Of a stretch of DNA of 64,000 bases, positions 32,561-40,495 are shown in pieces. Origin of the DNA: Altererythrobacter rubellus (GTDB taxonomy: Bacteria > Pseudomonadota > Alphaproteobacteria > Sphingomonadales > Sphingomonadaceae); NCBI RefSeq assembly GCF_030284385.1, contig NZ_CP127221.1, forward strand, positions 434,001 through 498,000. Reading direction: 5' to 3'. A program made the translations under genes and the position numbers. Under the pieces are notes generated by a model, which did no database searches, had not been told where the DNA came from, and saw only the letters and a program-made list of their open reading frames with translations. The number at the start of each line of letters is the position of its first letter. Position 1 is the stretch's first letter.

Positions 32561-33691
32561 ATGACTGAGCTCAGGGTTATGACAGTGGTTGGCACAAGGC
32601 CCGAAATCATCAGACTGGCGCGCGTCCTTTCGAAACTTGATCATTATTGTGACCACATTTTGGTCCATACAGGTCAAAATTACGACTATGAGCTGAACGG
32701 AATATTTTTTGATCAACTCGGCCTTAGGAAGCCGGACCATTTTTTAGAGGCAGCAAGCGCGAGCGGTGCTCAAACCATTGGGCAGGTCATTATTGGTGTG
32801 GACCGGTTGCTCGAGGAATTGAAGCCCGATGCCCTGTTGGTACTTGGTGACACGAACAGCTGCACTGCAGTGATCCCTGCAAAGCGACGCAAAATCCCTA
32901 CGTTTCACATGGAAGCTGGGAATCGCTGTTTTGATCAACGCGTACCTGAAGAGATTAACCGGCGCATCGTCGACCACACTGCCGATATCAACCTCACCTA
33001 CAGCGATATAGCTCGTGAATACCTGTTGCGCGAAGGACTTCCGCCCGATCTCGTTATCAAGACCGGTAGCCCGATGTTTGAAGTTCTCTCGCACTACCGG
33101 TCCGGCATCGAGGAATCGGCTGTGCTCAACCGCTTGGGACTGGCGGAGGGGGAGTATTTCCTGGTAAGCGCTCATCGCGAAGAAAACATTGAACCGGAAG
33201 GTAGCTTCCGGAAGCTTGTCGATATGCTCAATGCGCTTGTCACGGCGTTCGACATCCCGGTCATTGTCTCAACTCATCCGAGGACGCAAAAGCGAATTGA
33301 TGCTGCGGGCATCAAATTTTCCCGACAGGTAAGCCTTCTCAAGCCGCTAGGCTTTCTCGATTACAACCGCCTCCAGATGTCGGCGAGAGCGGTGCTTTCG
33401 GATAGCGGGACGATCAATGAGGAAGCCTCAATCCTCAATTTCCCCGCTCTTAACATCCGTGAGGCGCACGAACGGCCCGAGGGGATGGAGGAGGCGGCGG
33501 TCATGATGGTTGGGCTGTCGACAGAGAGAATTTTGCAGAGCTTGGCGCTGCTCGCGGACCAGCCCCGCGCCTCTGACAGGCTTGTGCGCCTCGTTGCGGA
33601 TTACTCTATGCCGAACGTATCGGACAAAGTCGTGCGTATTATTCACAGTTACGTTGATTATGTGAACCGCGTCGTTTGGAAGAAATATTAG
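32561..33691 (+). CDS. fnlC: UDP-sugar C2 epimerase, L-FucNAc pathway
   Basis: Final step to UDP-L-FucNAc (WbjD/FnlC type, non-hydrolysing 2-epimerase fold). 376 residues: LRVMTVVGTRPEIIRLARVL, LVHTGQNYDYELNGIFFDQL, LVLGDTNSCTAVIPAKRRKI, FHMEAGNRCFDQRVPEEINR, RIVDHTADINLTYSDIAREY, VSAHREENIEPEGSFRKLVD, STHPRTQKRI, LSDSGTINEEASILNFPALN, IREAHERPEGMEEAAVMMVG. Starts 3 bases after fnlB. Confidence 0.93.
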   Translation: MTELRVMTVVGTRPEIIRLARVLSKLDHYCDHILVHTGQNYDYELNGIFFDQLGLRKPDHFLEAASASGAQTIGQVIIGVDRLLEELKPDALLVLGDTNSCTAVIPAKRRKIPTFHMEAGNRCFDQRVPEEINRRIVDHTADINLTYSDIAREYLLREGLPPDLVIKTGSPMFEVLSHYRSGIEESAVLNRLGLAEGEYFLVSAHREENIEPEGSFRKLVDMLNALVTAFDIPVIVSTHPRTQKRIDAAGIKFSRQVSLLKPLGFLDYNRLQMSARAVLSDSGTINEEASILNFPALNIREAHERPEGMEEAAVMMVGLSTERILQSLALLADQPRASDRLVRLVADYSMPNVSDKVVRIIHSYVDYVNRVVWKKY

Positions 33692-33700
33692 GATAACGTC

Positions 33701-34894
33701 GTGAGGCTAGTTCTAGTCGCCGATACCTTCCCGCCCCTGCGGACATCGGGTGCTGTCCAGTTGCGTGATCTGGCGCGTGAATTCGCGCATCAGGGGCACG
33801 AACTGACGGTGTTGCTCCCCTCCTACGATACGCTGAATTACTGGGAACTTGAGGATCGCGATGGCGTACGGATCCTCCGGTTAAGCGCGCCGAAGACCAA
33901 GGACGTTGGTTATGTCCGCCGTACTATCGGCGAGTGGTTGATGCCATATTGGATGGCGCGTAATCTGAGGAAGAGTCCATTGGCCCAGTCGAAATGGGAC
34001 GGTGTCATATGGTACTCACCCTCGATTTTCCACGGGCCTCTTGTGAGGCGACTCAAGCGTGAGAGCGGTTGCAAGAGTTATCTGATCATTAGGGATATTT
34101 TTCCCGAATGGGCGCTCGATTTGGGCCTAATGCGGAAAGGTCCGGCCTATCATTTCTTCAAGGTTATCGCGCGCGGACAATACGATGCCGCGGACGTTAT
34201 CGGTGTCCAGTCTGAAGGGAATTTGAGTTATTTCGAATACTGGACAAGAGGTGCCATGGGGCGTCAACTTGAAATATTACAAAATTGGCTATCGCCCCCC
34301 GCGAACGCTAAATGCTCGCTTGATATCTCGTCCACATCCTTAGCCGGACGCAAAATACTCGTTTACGCTGGCAACATGGGGGTGGCCCAAGGATTGGACG
34401 TCATTGTCGCGCTTGCGGATCGCATGCGCAATAGGCGGGATGTCGGCTTCCTCTTTGTCGGGCGTGGTAGCGAAACCGCGCGCTTAGAACAAATGAGCCG
34501 AGATCTGGCATTGGACAACATCCTCTTCCAACCCGAAATTGATCCGGATGAGATCCCGTCTCTTTACGAGCAGTGCGCCATAGGCATCGTCGCTCTCGAT
34601 GCGCGCCACAAGTCTCACAATATACCCGGGAAGTTCCTCACCTATATGCAAAATGGTTTGCCCGCCCTTGCAGTAGTAAATGCGGGCAACGATTTGGCTT
34701 CGCTTATTAGTAAGGAAGGGGTTGGAAGGGCTTGCGAGACCAGAGATCTTGATCAGCTAGAATGTCTTTGCTCAGATTTGATCGCTGAGATGAATGGAGA
34801 TCTGGCAATGAGAGGGCGATGCAAATCGCTTTTTTTAAACCGGTTCTCCGCGGAACATGCTGTCCGCCAAATCACATCCGCGCTTGCCACATAA
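33701..34894 (+). CDS. wbuB: WbuB-type glycosyltransferase, probable L-FucNAc/L-FucNAm transferase
   Basis: 397-residue GT4 enzyme starting with GTG 33701 (MRLVLVADTFPPLRTSGAVQ). Also AREFAHQGHELTVLLPSYDT, YLIIRDIFPEWALDLGLMRK, KILVYAGNMGVAQGLDVIVA, FLFVGRGSETARLEQMSRDL, PEIDPDEIPSLYEQCAIGIV, HKSHNIPGKFLTYMQNGLPA. Direct linkage to fnlABC matches the WbuB family, which adds L-FucNAc derivatives, often as an early sugar of the unit. Whether it acts before or after amidination is not readable from sequence. Confidence 0.88.
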   Translation: MRLVLVADTFPPLRTSGAVQLRDLAREFAHQGHELTVLLPSYDTLNYWELEDRDGVRILRLSAPKTKDVGYVRRTIGEWLMPYWMARNLRKSPLAQSKWDGVIWYSPSIFHGPLVRRLKRESGCKSYLIIRDIFPEWALDLGLMRKGPAYHFFKVIARGQYDAADVIGVQSEGNLSYFEYWTRGAMGRQLEILQNWLSPPANAKCSLDISSTSLAGRKILVYAGNMGVAQGLDVIVALADRMRNRRDVGFLFVGRGSETARLEQMSRDLALDNILFQPEIDPDEIPSLYEQCAIGIVALDARHKSHNIPGKFLTYMQNGLPALAVVNAGNDLASLISKEGVGRACETRDLDQLECLCSDLIAEMNGDLAMRGRCKSLFLNRFSAEHAVRQITSALAT

Positions 34895-34897
34895 AAG

Positions 34898-35656
34898 ATG
34901 CGAAACTTCAATCTGGAAGAGGCCGCGCGAACCGCAGTGCGAGAGGGGCGCCCAGTTTGCATACTGGACGAACTCATACCGACTGGCGTGATATCGATAA
35001 AGATGGTGCCGCCAGAAGTCGTGCAAGATGTTCCTGAGCGCGTCGACGAAATAGCCAATAAAAACTGGGAAAAAATATGGGCAGATGGGCTATTTAACGG
35101 GATCATCTGTGCCGCCAAATCGATACATACATCAGGTGAATATATAGAGATTGATCTTGTCGAGATCGATTACAAAACCTTCCGTGCGACCGATCTCATA
35201 ATCGAAGGCGTCGAAGGATATTTTCCACCATTGGCGGTTGGCGTTCATGCCCTGCTTTTGGGGAGCCAATCCATTCTGGCGCTAAGGCTCGCAGACGGGA
35301 CGCTTGGTACGCCTGGTGGGGCTGTTGACGTTGATGATTTTGCAGCGGGAGAAGTCCCTTTCGTCAACGCACTTCTGAGAGAAATCGCTGAAGAAGCCGG
35401 GATCCAAACTGAACAGGACGCGGTTAAAATCTGCGGGGCTTATATTGTCCACAACCCACTTCACTTAGTATTTGTCTACGTCGCCATTCTTGAAGACAAA
35501 ATTATAGCGAGCGTTGATGTCGATAGGACCTTAGAGGAAGAAAAAATTGTCGGCATTCAACCCGTCAAAATAAACGAGATATCTTCGCTTCCTAATTCGA
35601 TTCACGACGCTCTCGGGCTGTGTATTTCGTCAGCAAGTCGCCTAGGATATCTTTAA
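34898..35656 (+). CDS. Nudix-domain protein at the end of the cassette
   Basis: 252 residues. The C-terminal half (about 115-225) carries a Nudix box (GTPGGAVDVDDFAAG, then LLREIAEEAGI) with the REUxEExGU core intact, though the acidic residue before it is spaced one residue further than the usual pattern. The N-terminal half is unrecognised. Such proteins hydrolyse nucleoside diphosphates linked to another moiety; here it could act on a nucleotide sugar, but no substrate can be named. It starts 3 bases after wbuB and its stop overlaps the stop of the convergent integrase gene. Confidence 0.75.
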   Translation: MRNFNLEEAARTAVREGRPVCILDELIPTGVISIKMVPPEVVQDVPERVDEIANKNWEKIWADGLFNGIICAAKSIHTSGEYIEIDLVEIDYKTFRATDLIIEGVEGYFPPLAVGVHALLLGSQSILALRLADGTLGTPGGAVDVDDFAAGEVPFVNALLREIAEEAGIQTEQDAVKICGAYIVHNPLHLVFVYVAILEDKIIASVDVDRTLEEEKIVGIQPVKINEISSLPNSIHDALGLCISSASRLGYL

Positions 35657-36597
35657 GCCGGTTCATCCCAAACATTCTGCTCAGCATTCTCCAGGTACCG
35701 CGCGAGCACATTCACCGACTTCCAGCCGCCAGCGCGCATGATTGCCGCGGTATCAAACCCCCGCTTCAACAAATCATGTGCAGCACCCACGCGCATCGAG
35801 TGGCCGCTGAACGAGGCCACTTCGTCAGGTCTTAATTCGCAGCGCTTTGCTGCTTCCTTCACAACCCGCTTTACAGTCGTTGTCTCGAGGCAGCGGTCGA
35901 TGACCTTGCCCTGGTAGATCGGGCAGAACAGCCACTCGATGTCTGGCCCACGGCAGTCGAGCCACTGCTTAAGAAGCTTGGCCGTCCGTGCGGATGTAAA
36001 TGCCACCCGCCCAGCGCCAAAGGGGTCGGCTTTGCTCCTGCGGATAAGCACGCGCAATGTGCCATCGTCGCGTAGGGTAATATCTGAGTTGCGCAGCGCG
36101 ATGAGCTCGGATCGGCGCGTCAGTAATTCGTAGCCAAGCGATAGCATGGCGCGATTGCGCAGGCCCCAAGGGCTGTCGGGCTCACTCTCCAAAAATTGGT
36201 CAAGATATTGACGCGTGAGGCCCTTGGCCTGGCGCGGCCTCACTGCGTTTGCGCGCCGCACGCGGCGGAAGGTCAGATTGATGTCCTCATCATAAGTCGG
36301 GTCTGGCAGGCGCAAAAGCCGGTGCACCTTGCGAATGGCGTAAAGGCGACGCTGGACAGTTGAGGGTGCCTTGCATGCGCCCTCGTCTTCGAGAAAGCGG
36401 CACACGGTTTCAACGCTGGCGGGGAAGGGCCGATCGATGCCTTGCGCAACACACCAATTCTCAAAAGCCTCGACATCTGCGCGGTAACTGCGCATTGTTG
36501 CAGGAGCATAGGCGCCCTCAAGGCGCTTGAATTCGGAGCGCCAGTCCAAGTGCCAAAAATGCCTTTTTCGGATCATAAAGGGCCTTATAAGGGCCAT
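35653..36597 (-). CDS. Tyrosine recombinase/site-specific integrase
   Basis: 314 residues. N-terminal SAM-like DNA-binding domain: ATMRSYRADVEAFENWCVAQ, then FLEDEGACKAPSTVQRRLYA. Catalytic domain: first Arg in LGYELLTRRSELIALRNSDI, Lys in IRRSKADPFGAGRV, HxxR in SFSGHSMRVGAAHDLLKRGF, Trp in RAGGWKSVNVLARYLENAEQ with nucleophile Tyr. All catalytic positions are present, so it may be active. ATG 36597 is used; Met8 at 36576 is an alternative that would place the CCTTATAAGG site upstream of the gene. It lies at the junction of the O-antigen cassette and core genes. No attachment site was identified. Confidence 0.88.
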   Translation of the reverse strand: MALIRPFMIRKRHFWHLDWRSEFKRLEGAYAPATMRSYRADVEAFENWCVAQGIDRPFPASVETVCRFLEDEGACKAPSTVQRRLYAIRKVHRLLRLPDPTYDEDINLTFRRVRRANAVRPRQAKGLTRQYLDQFLESEPDSPWGLRNRAMLSLGYELLTRRSELIALRNSDITLRDDGTLRVLIRRSKADPFGAGRVAFTSARTAKLLKQWLDCRGPDIEWLFCPIYQGKVIDRCLETTTVKRVVKEAAKRCELRPDEVASFSGHSMRVGAAHDLLKRGFDTAAIMRAGGWKSVNVLARYLENAEQNVWDEPA

Positions 36598-36620
36598 ATT
36601 GGGTCAAGTCAATGATTGAC
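36583..36620. promoter_or_regulatory. Two palindromes between integrase and XRE regulator
   Basis: CCTTATAAGG (36583-36592) is a perfect 10-base palindrome over the first codons of the integrase frame. GTCAAT-G-ATTGAC (36608-36620) is a 13-base palindrome spanning the XRE start codon. The genes diverge across only 14 bases, so either site could let the XRE protein control both. Inference from position and symmetry. Confidence 0.4.
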
Positions 36621-36872
36621 GGACGCCAAATCCGAATGGCGCGCGCCGCATTGCGCTGGACAATTGGTGATCTCGCCAAGCGTGCAGGTGTCGGCGAGCG
36701 CACAATAAAGAGACTCGAGTCAGTGGATCAGGTTCAAGCTGCGAACCTAGCGACGATACAAAAACTGAGGTCGTGCATTGCAGCCGCGGGCATCGAGTTT
36801 ATCGGCACGCCAGACGACGCGCCTGGCATCCGCATCCATCAGCCTGCGCCAGAACGCGCGCGAGATCTCTGA
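36612..36872 (+). CDS. XRE-type helix-turn-helix regulator (86 aa)
   Basis: Small DNA-binding protein: QIRMARAALRWTIGDLAKRA then GVGERTIKRLESVDQ form a complete helix-turn-helix, followed by NLATIQKLRSCIAAAGIEFI, the standard end of short alphaproteobacterial XRE regulators, and IGTPDDAPGIRI. It diverges from the integrase with 14 bases between starts and probably represses it. Its 3' end overlaps the convergent gene at 36839. Confidence 0.8.
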   Translation: MIDGRQIRMARAALRWTIGDLAKRAGVGERTIKRLESVDQVQAANLATIQKLRSCIAAAGIEFIGTPDDAPGIRIHQPAPERARDL

Positions 36873-37342
36873 CGCAGCCTGCGTATCGCGTTATCGCGCT
36901 CGGCTCTGAACCTGGCCCCGTAGTATGAGAGCTTTGCCGCTTGCCTGGTGATCGCCAATCGTTCCTTATCGTCGGCTCGATAGACTGACGCCGACATCTC
37001 CATGTCCAGGGAAGCCTGCGCCAGGCTCGCGCGCCAAGCGGCAATAAGCGCCTTCCTGAGCAGATGGCCGTCCGTCGGGTCACTCTCATCAGCCATTGTG
37101 CGCAGCTGATCTGCAAGGGCGAAGAGCCAATCGGGCAAATCAAGGCCCTTATCAAAGCGGCGCTCAATATCCTTGGACATAAGGCCATGCTTTCGCGAAT
37201 TTCGAGACGAAATTCTCTTACCCGCCTCGGTCTTGGGCCCGCCCGTCAGTCTGGACGCCTCGACCTCCTCGATAAAGATCACGGCCTCAGCGAGAAGCTC
37301 CTCCTCGCTCGGATTGTCATTCTTCGGCATTGTCGTCGCCAC
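36839..37342 (-). CDS. Hypothetical protein with GPKTEAGK...RKHGL motif
   Basis: 167 residues, mainly helical. TGGPKTEAGKRISSRNSRKH followed by GLMSKDI is a recurring motif in short proteins of mobile regions, whose function is unknown. The C-terminus is strongly basic (RDNAIRRLRQRSRAR), suggesting nucleic acid contact. The start overlaps the end of the upstream gene (37317) by 26 bases, so they form an operon. Convergent with the XRE gene by 34 bases. Confidence 0.65.
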   Translation of the reverse strand: MATTMPKNDNPSEEELLAEAVIFIEEVEASRLTGGPKTEAGKRISSRNSRKHGLMSKDIERRFDKGLDLPDWLFALADQLRTMADESDPTDGHLLRKALIAAWRASLAQASLDMEMSASVYRADDKERLAITRQAAKLSYYGARFRAERDNAIRRLRQRSRARSGAG

Positions 37343-37904
37343 ATTGTGCGTCGATGATTGTCACTGCAGCGCGCATTTCTTCTTGGCGCTTCCTGCCGAT
37401 CTGGGCGATGATCCTGTCACGCTCGCGCAGGGCCGCGAACTCGAGGCCCATAAAGTCCTCCTCCTTGCTAAGCGAGTTCAGTGAACTTGCCCCTAGCAGC
37501 CTGACGATCGGCAAATTCTCCTCACTGTCATAGACGCCTGGCTTTTTCTTGAGGTCATATGTGTCTGTAAGAATTTCGATGGCCGCAGGCTCTGTTTCCT
37601 CGCTGCTGATATCCCTCGTAAAATGCGCGTTTGAGCGCACTGCGCGCCTTAAAGACACTAATGTCGCTGCCCTGTGGCACTTGCGAAGAAACTCTATCTT
37701 GGCCGTGACCACGGCCACATCATTGACCCACATCGCCTCGATGGGGTCGCGCGGCTCGAAGTGGCGGCACAGCTCTGCATAGAGCTGCTCGCAGCGATTG
37801 GGGTCCTCTCCAGGCATGGCCAGCCTTTGCTTGCGCGTAAATAGGCGCGCGGGGCTTGGCTCTTCTTTGCCTTGTGCTTCATCAAAATTCTTACTCATCG
37901 TCAC
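37317..37904 (-). CDS. Hypothetical island protein (195 aa)
   Basis: Unrecognised soluble protein. Visible parts: DPNRCEQLYAELCRHFEPRD, EAMWVNDVAVVTAKIEFLRK, CHRAATLVSLRRAVRS, then acidic YDSEENLPIVRLLG and an RDRIIAQIGRKRQEEMRAA helix. The pattern of an N-terminal helical block and a charged tail fits accessory proteins next to integrases, sometimes paired with the GPKTEAGK-type protein downstream. Start could be ATG 37904 or Met3. Confidence 0.6.
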   Translation of the reverse strand: MTMSKNFDEAQGKEEPSPARLFTRKQRLAMPGEDPNRCEQLYAELCRHFEPRDPIEAMWVNDVAVVTAKIEFLRKCHRAATLVSLRRAVRSNAHFTRDISSEETEPAAIEILTDTYDLKKKPGVYDSEENLPIVRLLGASSLNSLSKEEDFMGLEFAALRERDRIIAQIGRKRQEEMRAAVTIIDAQCGDDNAEE

Positions 37905-38404
37905 GGCTTTCTGTGTGCGTTAATCCAGATTGCGCCGCCTGTGAGTGCCCACCGGCCTGCCGATTGGGGCAAAGCCAGGCTCCCGCAAGGCGCGGCGCTC
38001 TGGGCTAGGTCGTGACGATTTTTTGCGCGCCAAGGTAAGGCGTGCGCCCTATCCACACCTATCGAAGAGTTTTCCCCGGCGACGCTTTGATGGGGAGGGG
38101 GTTGGGCAAGGCCGCGGCATTTTGCAAAACGAACTGCTGGGCTTTTTGCATCGGCATTGGGGCTGCCTGAAGGGGCGACATGCCAAGAGTATTTGACGCG
38201 CGTGCGCTAAACTCAGTGCGCCATACCCTTACCGTAACCTTCCCGTTTTCAAACGCCTGATAATGCGCATGATCGACCTTGGAATTCCAGCCGAGGCAAT
38301 CCTTTCACATATGAAAATTTTTAGCTGGTAATTCTCGGCGGCTTGCAGATGACAGACACTAGAATGCCAAAAATTGGCTCAATGAGATCCTCTAAATCAG
38401 CCGT
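37905..38404. other. Gap with a start-less minus-strand frame
   Basis: No gene with a normal start. The clearest content is the open frame at 38059-38304. The part nearest the lipoprotein gene (38306-38404) is AT-rich and shows nothing recognisable. Confidence 0.5.
38059..38304 (-). pseudogene. Open frame lacking a start codon, possible gene remnant
   Basis: 81 codons are open between a TGA at 38305 and TAG 38059. The translation looks protein-like: WNSKVDHAHYQAFENGKVTV, RVWRTEFSARASNTL, GMSPLQAAPMPMQKAQQFVL, then a Pro-rich end. There is no ATG, GTG or TTG at its beginning; the first ATG would leave only 40 residues. It lies just upstream of, and on the same strand as, the two island genes, so it may be the tail of a third one lost by deletion. 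Family unknown. Confidence 0.35.
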
Positions 38405-38941
38405 TCAACGATTTGCGGGATAGCGCCCTGCCGGAGGAAGTTCATCGCCTTGCGCCCCAGACGTAGAGGACTGAGGGCTTGGCGCTTCGTTTGCAACCGC
38501 CGCATTCTGGATCCGCCTAAAAGCAAATTCATACATTTGCCTGTCATTGACGATCAGTTCGGCTGTTGAAGAGCCAAAAGCACCTCTGCGAATAACCTGA
38601 ACAATTTTAATCCCTAGCTCGCTACCATCTCTTCTGGGCACCACTAAAGCATAAAATTTTAGGTCTTTATCGGTGGTCGATCCTTTGTCACCGCTGGATC
38701 CTCGCCTACCACTAATTTGCCCTGTTGCTCTGTCAATTACGTCAAGTTTATAGCCCGCGTCTCTGAAGACAGAAACCGCTTGTTCGAATGTGGTTTCAAT
38801 GGGCAGATCGTAAAACTGGCGCTGATAGTTGTTATCGAGACTGAATATTGAGCGGTCTGGCTGAAGGGCTGATCCGCTCGCGCAGGCAGCAAGTGTAAGG
38901 GATAAACAGGCACCCAGCAGTAAGTTTTTGCACTTGCTCAT
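38405..38941 (-). CDS. Predicted outer-membrane lipoprotein (178 aa)
   Basis: Signal sequence and lipobox MSKCKNLLLGACLSLTLAAC, then a folded domain with YDLPIETTFEQAVSVFRDAG, YKLDVIDRATGQISGRRGSS, LKFYALVVPRRDGSELGIKI and VQVIRRGAFGSSTAELIVND, and a Ser/Pro-rich tail. The layout resembles periplasmic lipoproteins with a BamC-like or DUF-type alpha/beta domain, but no family is certain. It is separated from fabI by 92 bases and marks the right-hand limit of the variable region. Confidence 0.7.
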   Translation of the reverse strand: MSKCKNLLLGACLSLTLAACASGSALQPDRSIFSLDNNYQRQFYDLPIETTFEQAVSVFRDAGYKLDVIDRATGQISGRRGSSGDKGSTTDKDLKFYALVVPRRDGSELGIKIVQVIRRGAFGSSTAELIVNDRQMYEFAFRRIQNAAVANEAPSPQSSTSGAQGDELPPAGRYPANR

Positions 38942-39032
38942 GGTCAGGAATCCTACAGTATCTCTCTACAGTCTGAGATTGGAGCACTCAATACATCAGG
39001 CCCAACATTCCACTGCTCAGCTAGAGAAAAAT

Positions 39033-39857
39033 CTAGTCTAACGCAATATCAGGCGCATCTTCCTGCTTCATGCCGACGACATGATAGCCGGCATCGACAT
39101 GATGCGTCTCGCCGGTCACACCGGAGGACAGGTTAGACAGGAAGTAAAGCCCTGCCCCACCCACATCATCGATCGTGACATTGCGCCTTAGCGGCGAATT
39201 CAGCTCGTTCCATTTGAGGATATAGCGGAAGTCGCCGATCCCGCTGGCAGCCAGAGTCTTGATTGGCCCCGCGCTGATCGCGTTGACGCGGATGTTCTTT
39301 GGCCCAAGATCATTGGCTAGATATTTGACGCTGGTTTCCAGTGCTGCCTTCGCAACGCCCATAACATTATAATGCGGCATGACCTTTTCGGCCCCGTAAT
39401 AGGTCAGCGTTACAATCGATCCGCCTCCATTGCCCTCTTCATCGACCGGCGGCATCATTTCGGATGCACGCTGGGCAACTGCAACCAGCGAATAGGCCGA
39501 GATATTCATCGTCAAAAGGAAGTTGTCGAGCGAAGTGTCGAGATATTTCCCGCGCAGCTCGTTCTTGTCGGAATATCCGATGGCATGAACGACAAAGTCG
39601 ATCGTATCCCAGCGGCTTTTCAGCGTATCAAACGCCGCATCCAGCGCCGCCATATCGGACACATCGCAATCGATCAGAAAATCGCTGCCAAGCTCATCAG
39701 CCAGTGGCGCCACGCGCTTCTTCAGCGCGTCGCCTTGGTAGGAGAACGCCAGTTCCGCGCCATGTTCGTGCAGCTTCTTGGCGATGCCCCATGCAAGCGA
39801 TTTATTGTTCGCAAGCCCCATGATGAGACCGCGTTTACCCTGCATCAATCCGTCCAT
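39033..39857 (-). CDS. fabI: Enoyl-[acyl-carrier-protein] reductase (NADH)
   Basis: Last reductive step of fatty-acid elongation. 274 residues: GKRGLIMGLANNKSLAWGIA, cofactor site CDVSDMAALDAAFDTLKSRW, VHAIGYSDKNELRGKYLDTS, catalytic Tyr/Lys in LTYYGAEKVMPHYNVMGVAK, LGPKNIRVNAISAGPIKTLA, DVGGAGLYFLSNLSSGVTGE, HHVDAGYHVVGM. Normal length and all key residues, including the two tyrosines and the lysine. It follows the broken YihY gene by 15 bases, so it was probably cotranscribed with it or has a promoter within that relic. Confidence 0.95.
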   Translation of the reverse strand: MDGLMQGKRGLIMGLANNKSLAWGIAKKLHEHGAELAFSYQGDALKKRVAPLADELGSDFLIDCDVSDMAALDAAFDTLKSRWDTIDFVVHAIGYSDKNELRGKYLDTSLDNFLLTMNISAYSLVAVAQRASEMMPPVDEEGNGGGSIVTLTYYGAEKVMPHYNVMGVAKAALETSVKYLANDLGPKNIRVNAISAGPIKTLAASGIGDFRYILKWNELNSPLRRNVTIDDVGGAGLYFLSNLSSGVTGETHHVDAGYHVVGMKQEDAPDIALD

Positions 39858-39872
39858 GACTGGTCCCTTCCG

Positions 39873-40228
39873 TCAGTCTTCCTGCGCTTCGTCTGCCGCC
39901 TCTTCCTCTTCAGGTGTCACGGCGAGCGCAGCATTCAACTCTGCGCCGATAACCATTCCCAGCCCGATGAGCCAGAAAAAGAACAGGGCAACCATGATCT
40001 TGGCAAGACTGCCATAAGTCAGGTTATAAGTGAAAACGCTGCTCAGGACGTGCAGCAAAACTCTCGTTATAATTAGCCACCGCCCCGTAACAAAGGCAAC
40101 GTCCGGCCATTTGGGATAGCGGCGGCTGCGATGGACCATCGGTATAAGAGTTTAGAACAGCAGATAGAGCGAACTGAACAGGCCTAGCGTGGTGACCGTG
40201 CGTGACAGACGCAATTCGGCCATTGATC
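39873..40228 (-). pseudogene. YihY/BrkB-family membrane protein, C-terminal relic with in-frame stop
   Basis: The minus strand keeps the end of a YihY-type protein: SRTVTTLGLFSSLYLLF, an in-frame TAA, TLIPMVHRSRRYPKWPDVAF, SVFTYNLTYGSLAKIMVALF, FFWLIGLGMVIGAELNAALA and an acidic tail. The family is normally about 280-400 residues with six membrane helices; the N-terminal helices are absent. The last 88 codons remain open and might still be translated, but not as a complete protein. Confidence 0.7.
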
Positions 40229-40342
40229 AGGCCAGTTCGGGAAAGCGAACTTCAATGATGTGCTCTGCTGTACCGATGTCCACTTGCGCAAACAACTATA
40301 GGACCAGCAACACGACCGCACCAAGCGTAAATCCGGCAGAGA

Positions 40343-40492
40343 TCAGGCGGTATTTCCAGAAGGTGCGCGTAGCTTGTGTCCCAGCCGCTCCATCACTGGT
40401 CCTCTCAGGGTCTGTGCTTCGCGTCGTCGGGTCTCCGGCGAAAACGAGTGGATTTCGCGCTCTTTGGGATCGGGTAGATGACCCAGGCTCAC
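40343..40492 (-). other. Short open frame directly after dnaJ-like gene
   Basis: 49 codons from GTG 40492, four bases past the DnaJ stop: SLGHLPDPKEREIHSFSPET, RRREAQTLRGPVMERLGHKL. It is hydrophilic and looks coding. A second minus-strand frame nearby contains a hydrophobic TFWKYRLISAGFTLGAVVLL stretch, as if a frameshift had split one gene. It may be the 5' end of the decayed YihY gene; uncertain. Confidence 0.35.
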
Positions 40493-40495
40493 CTG

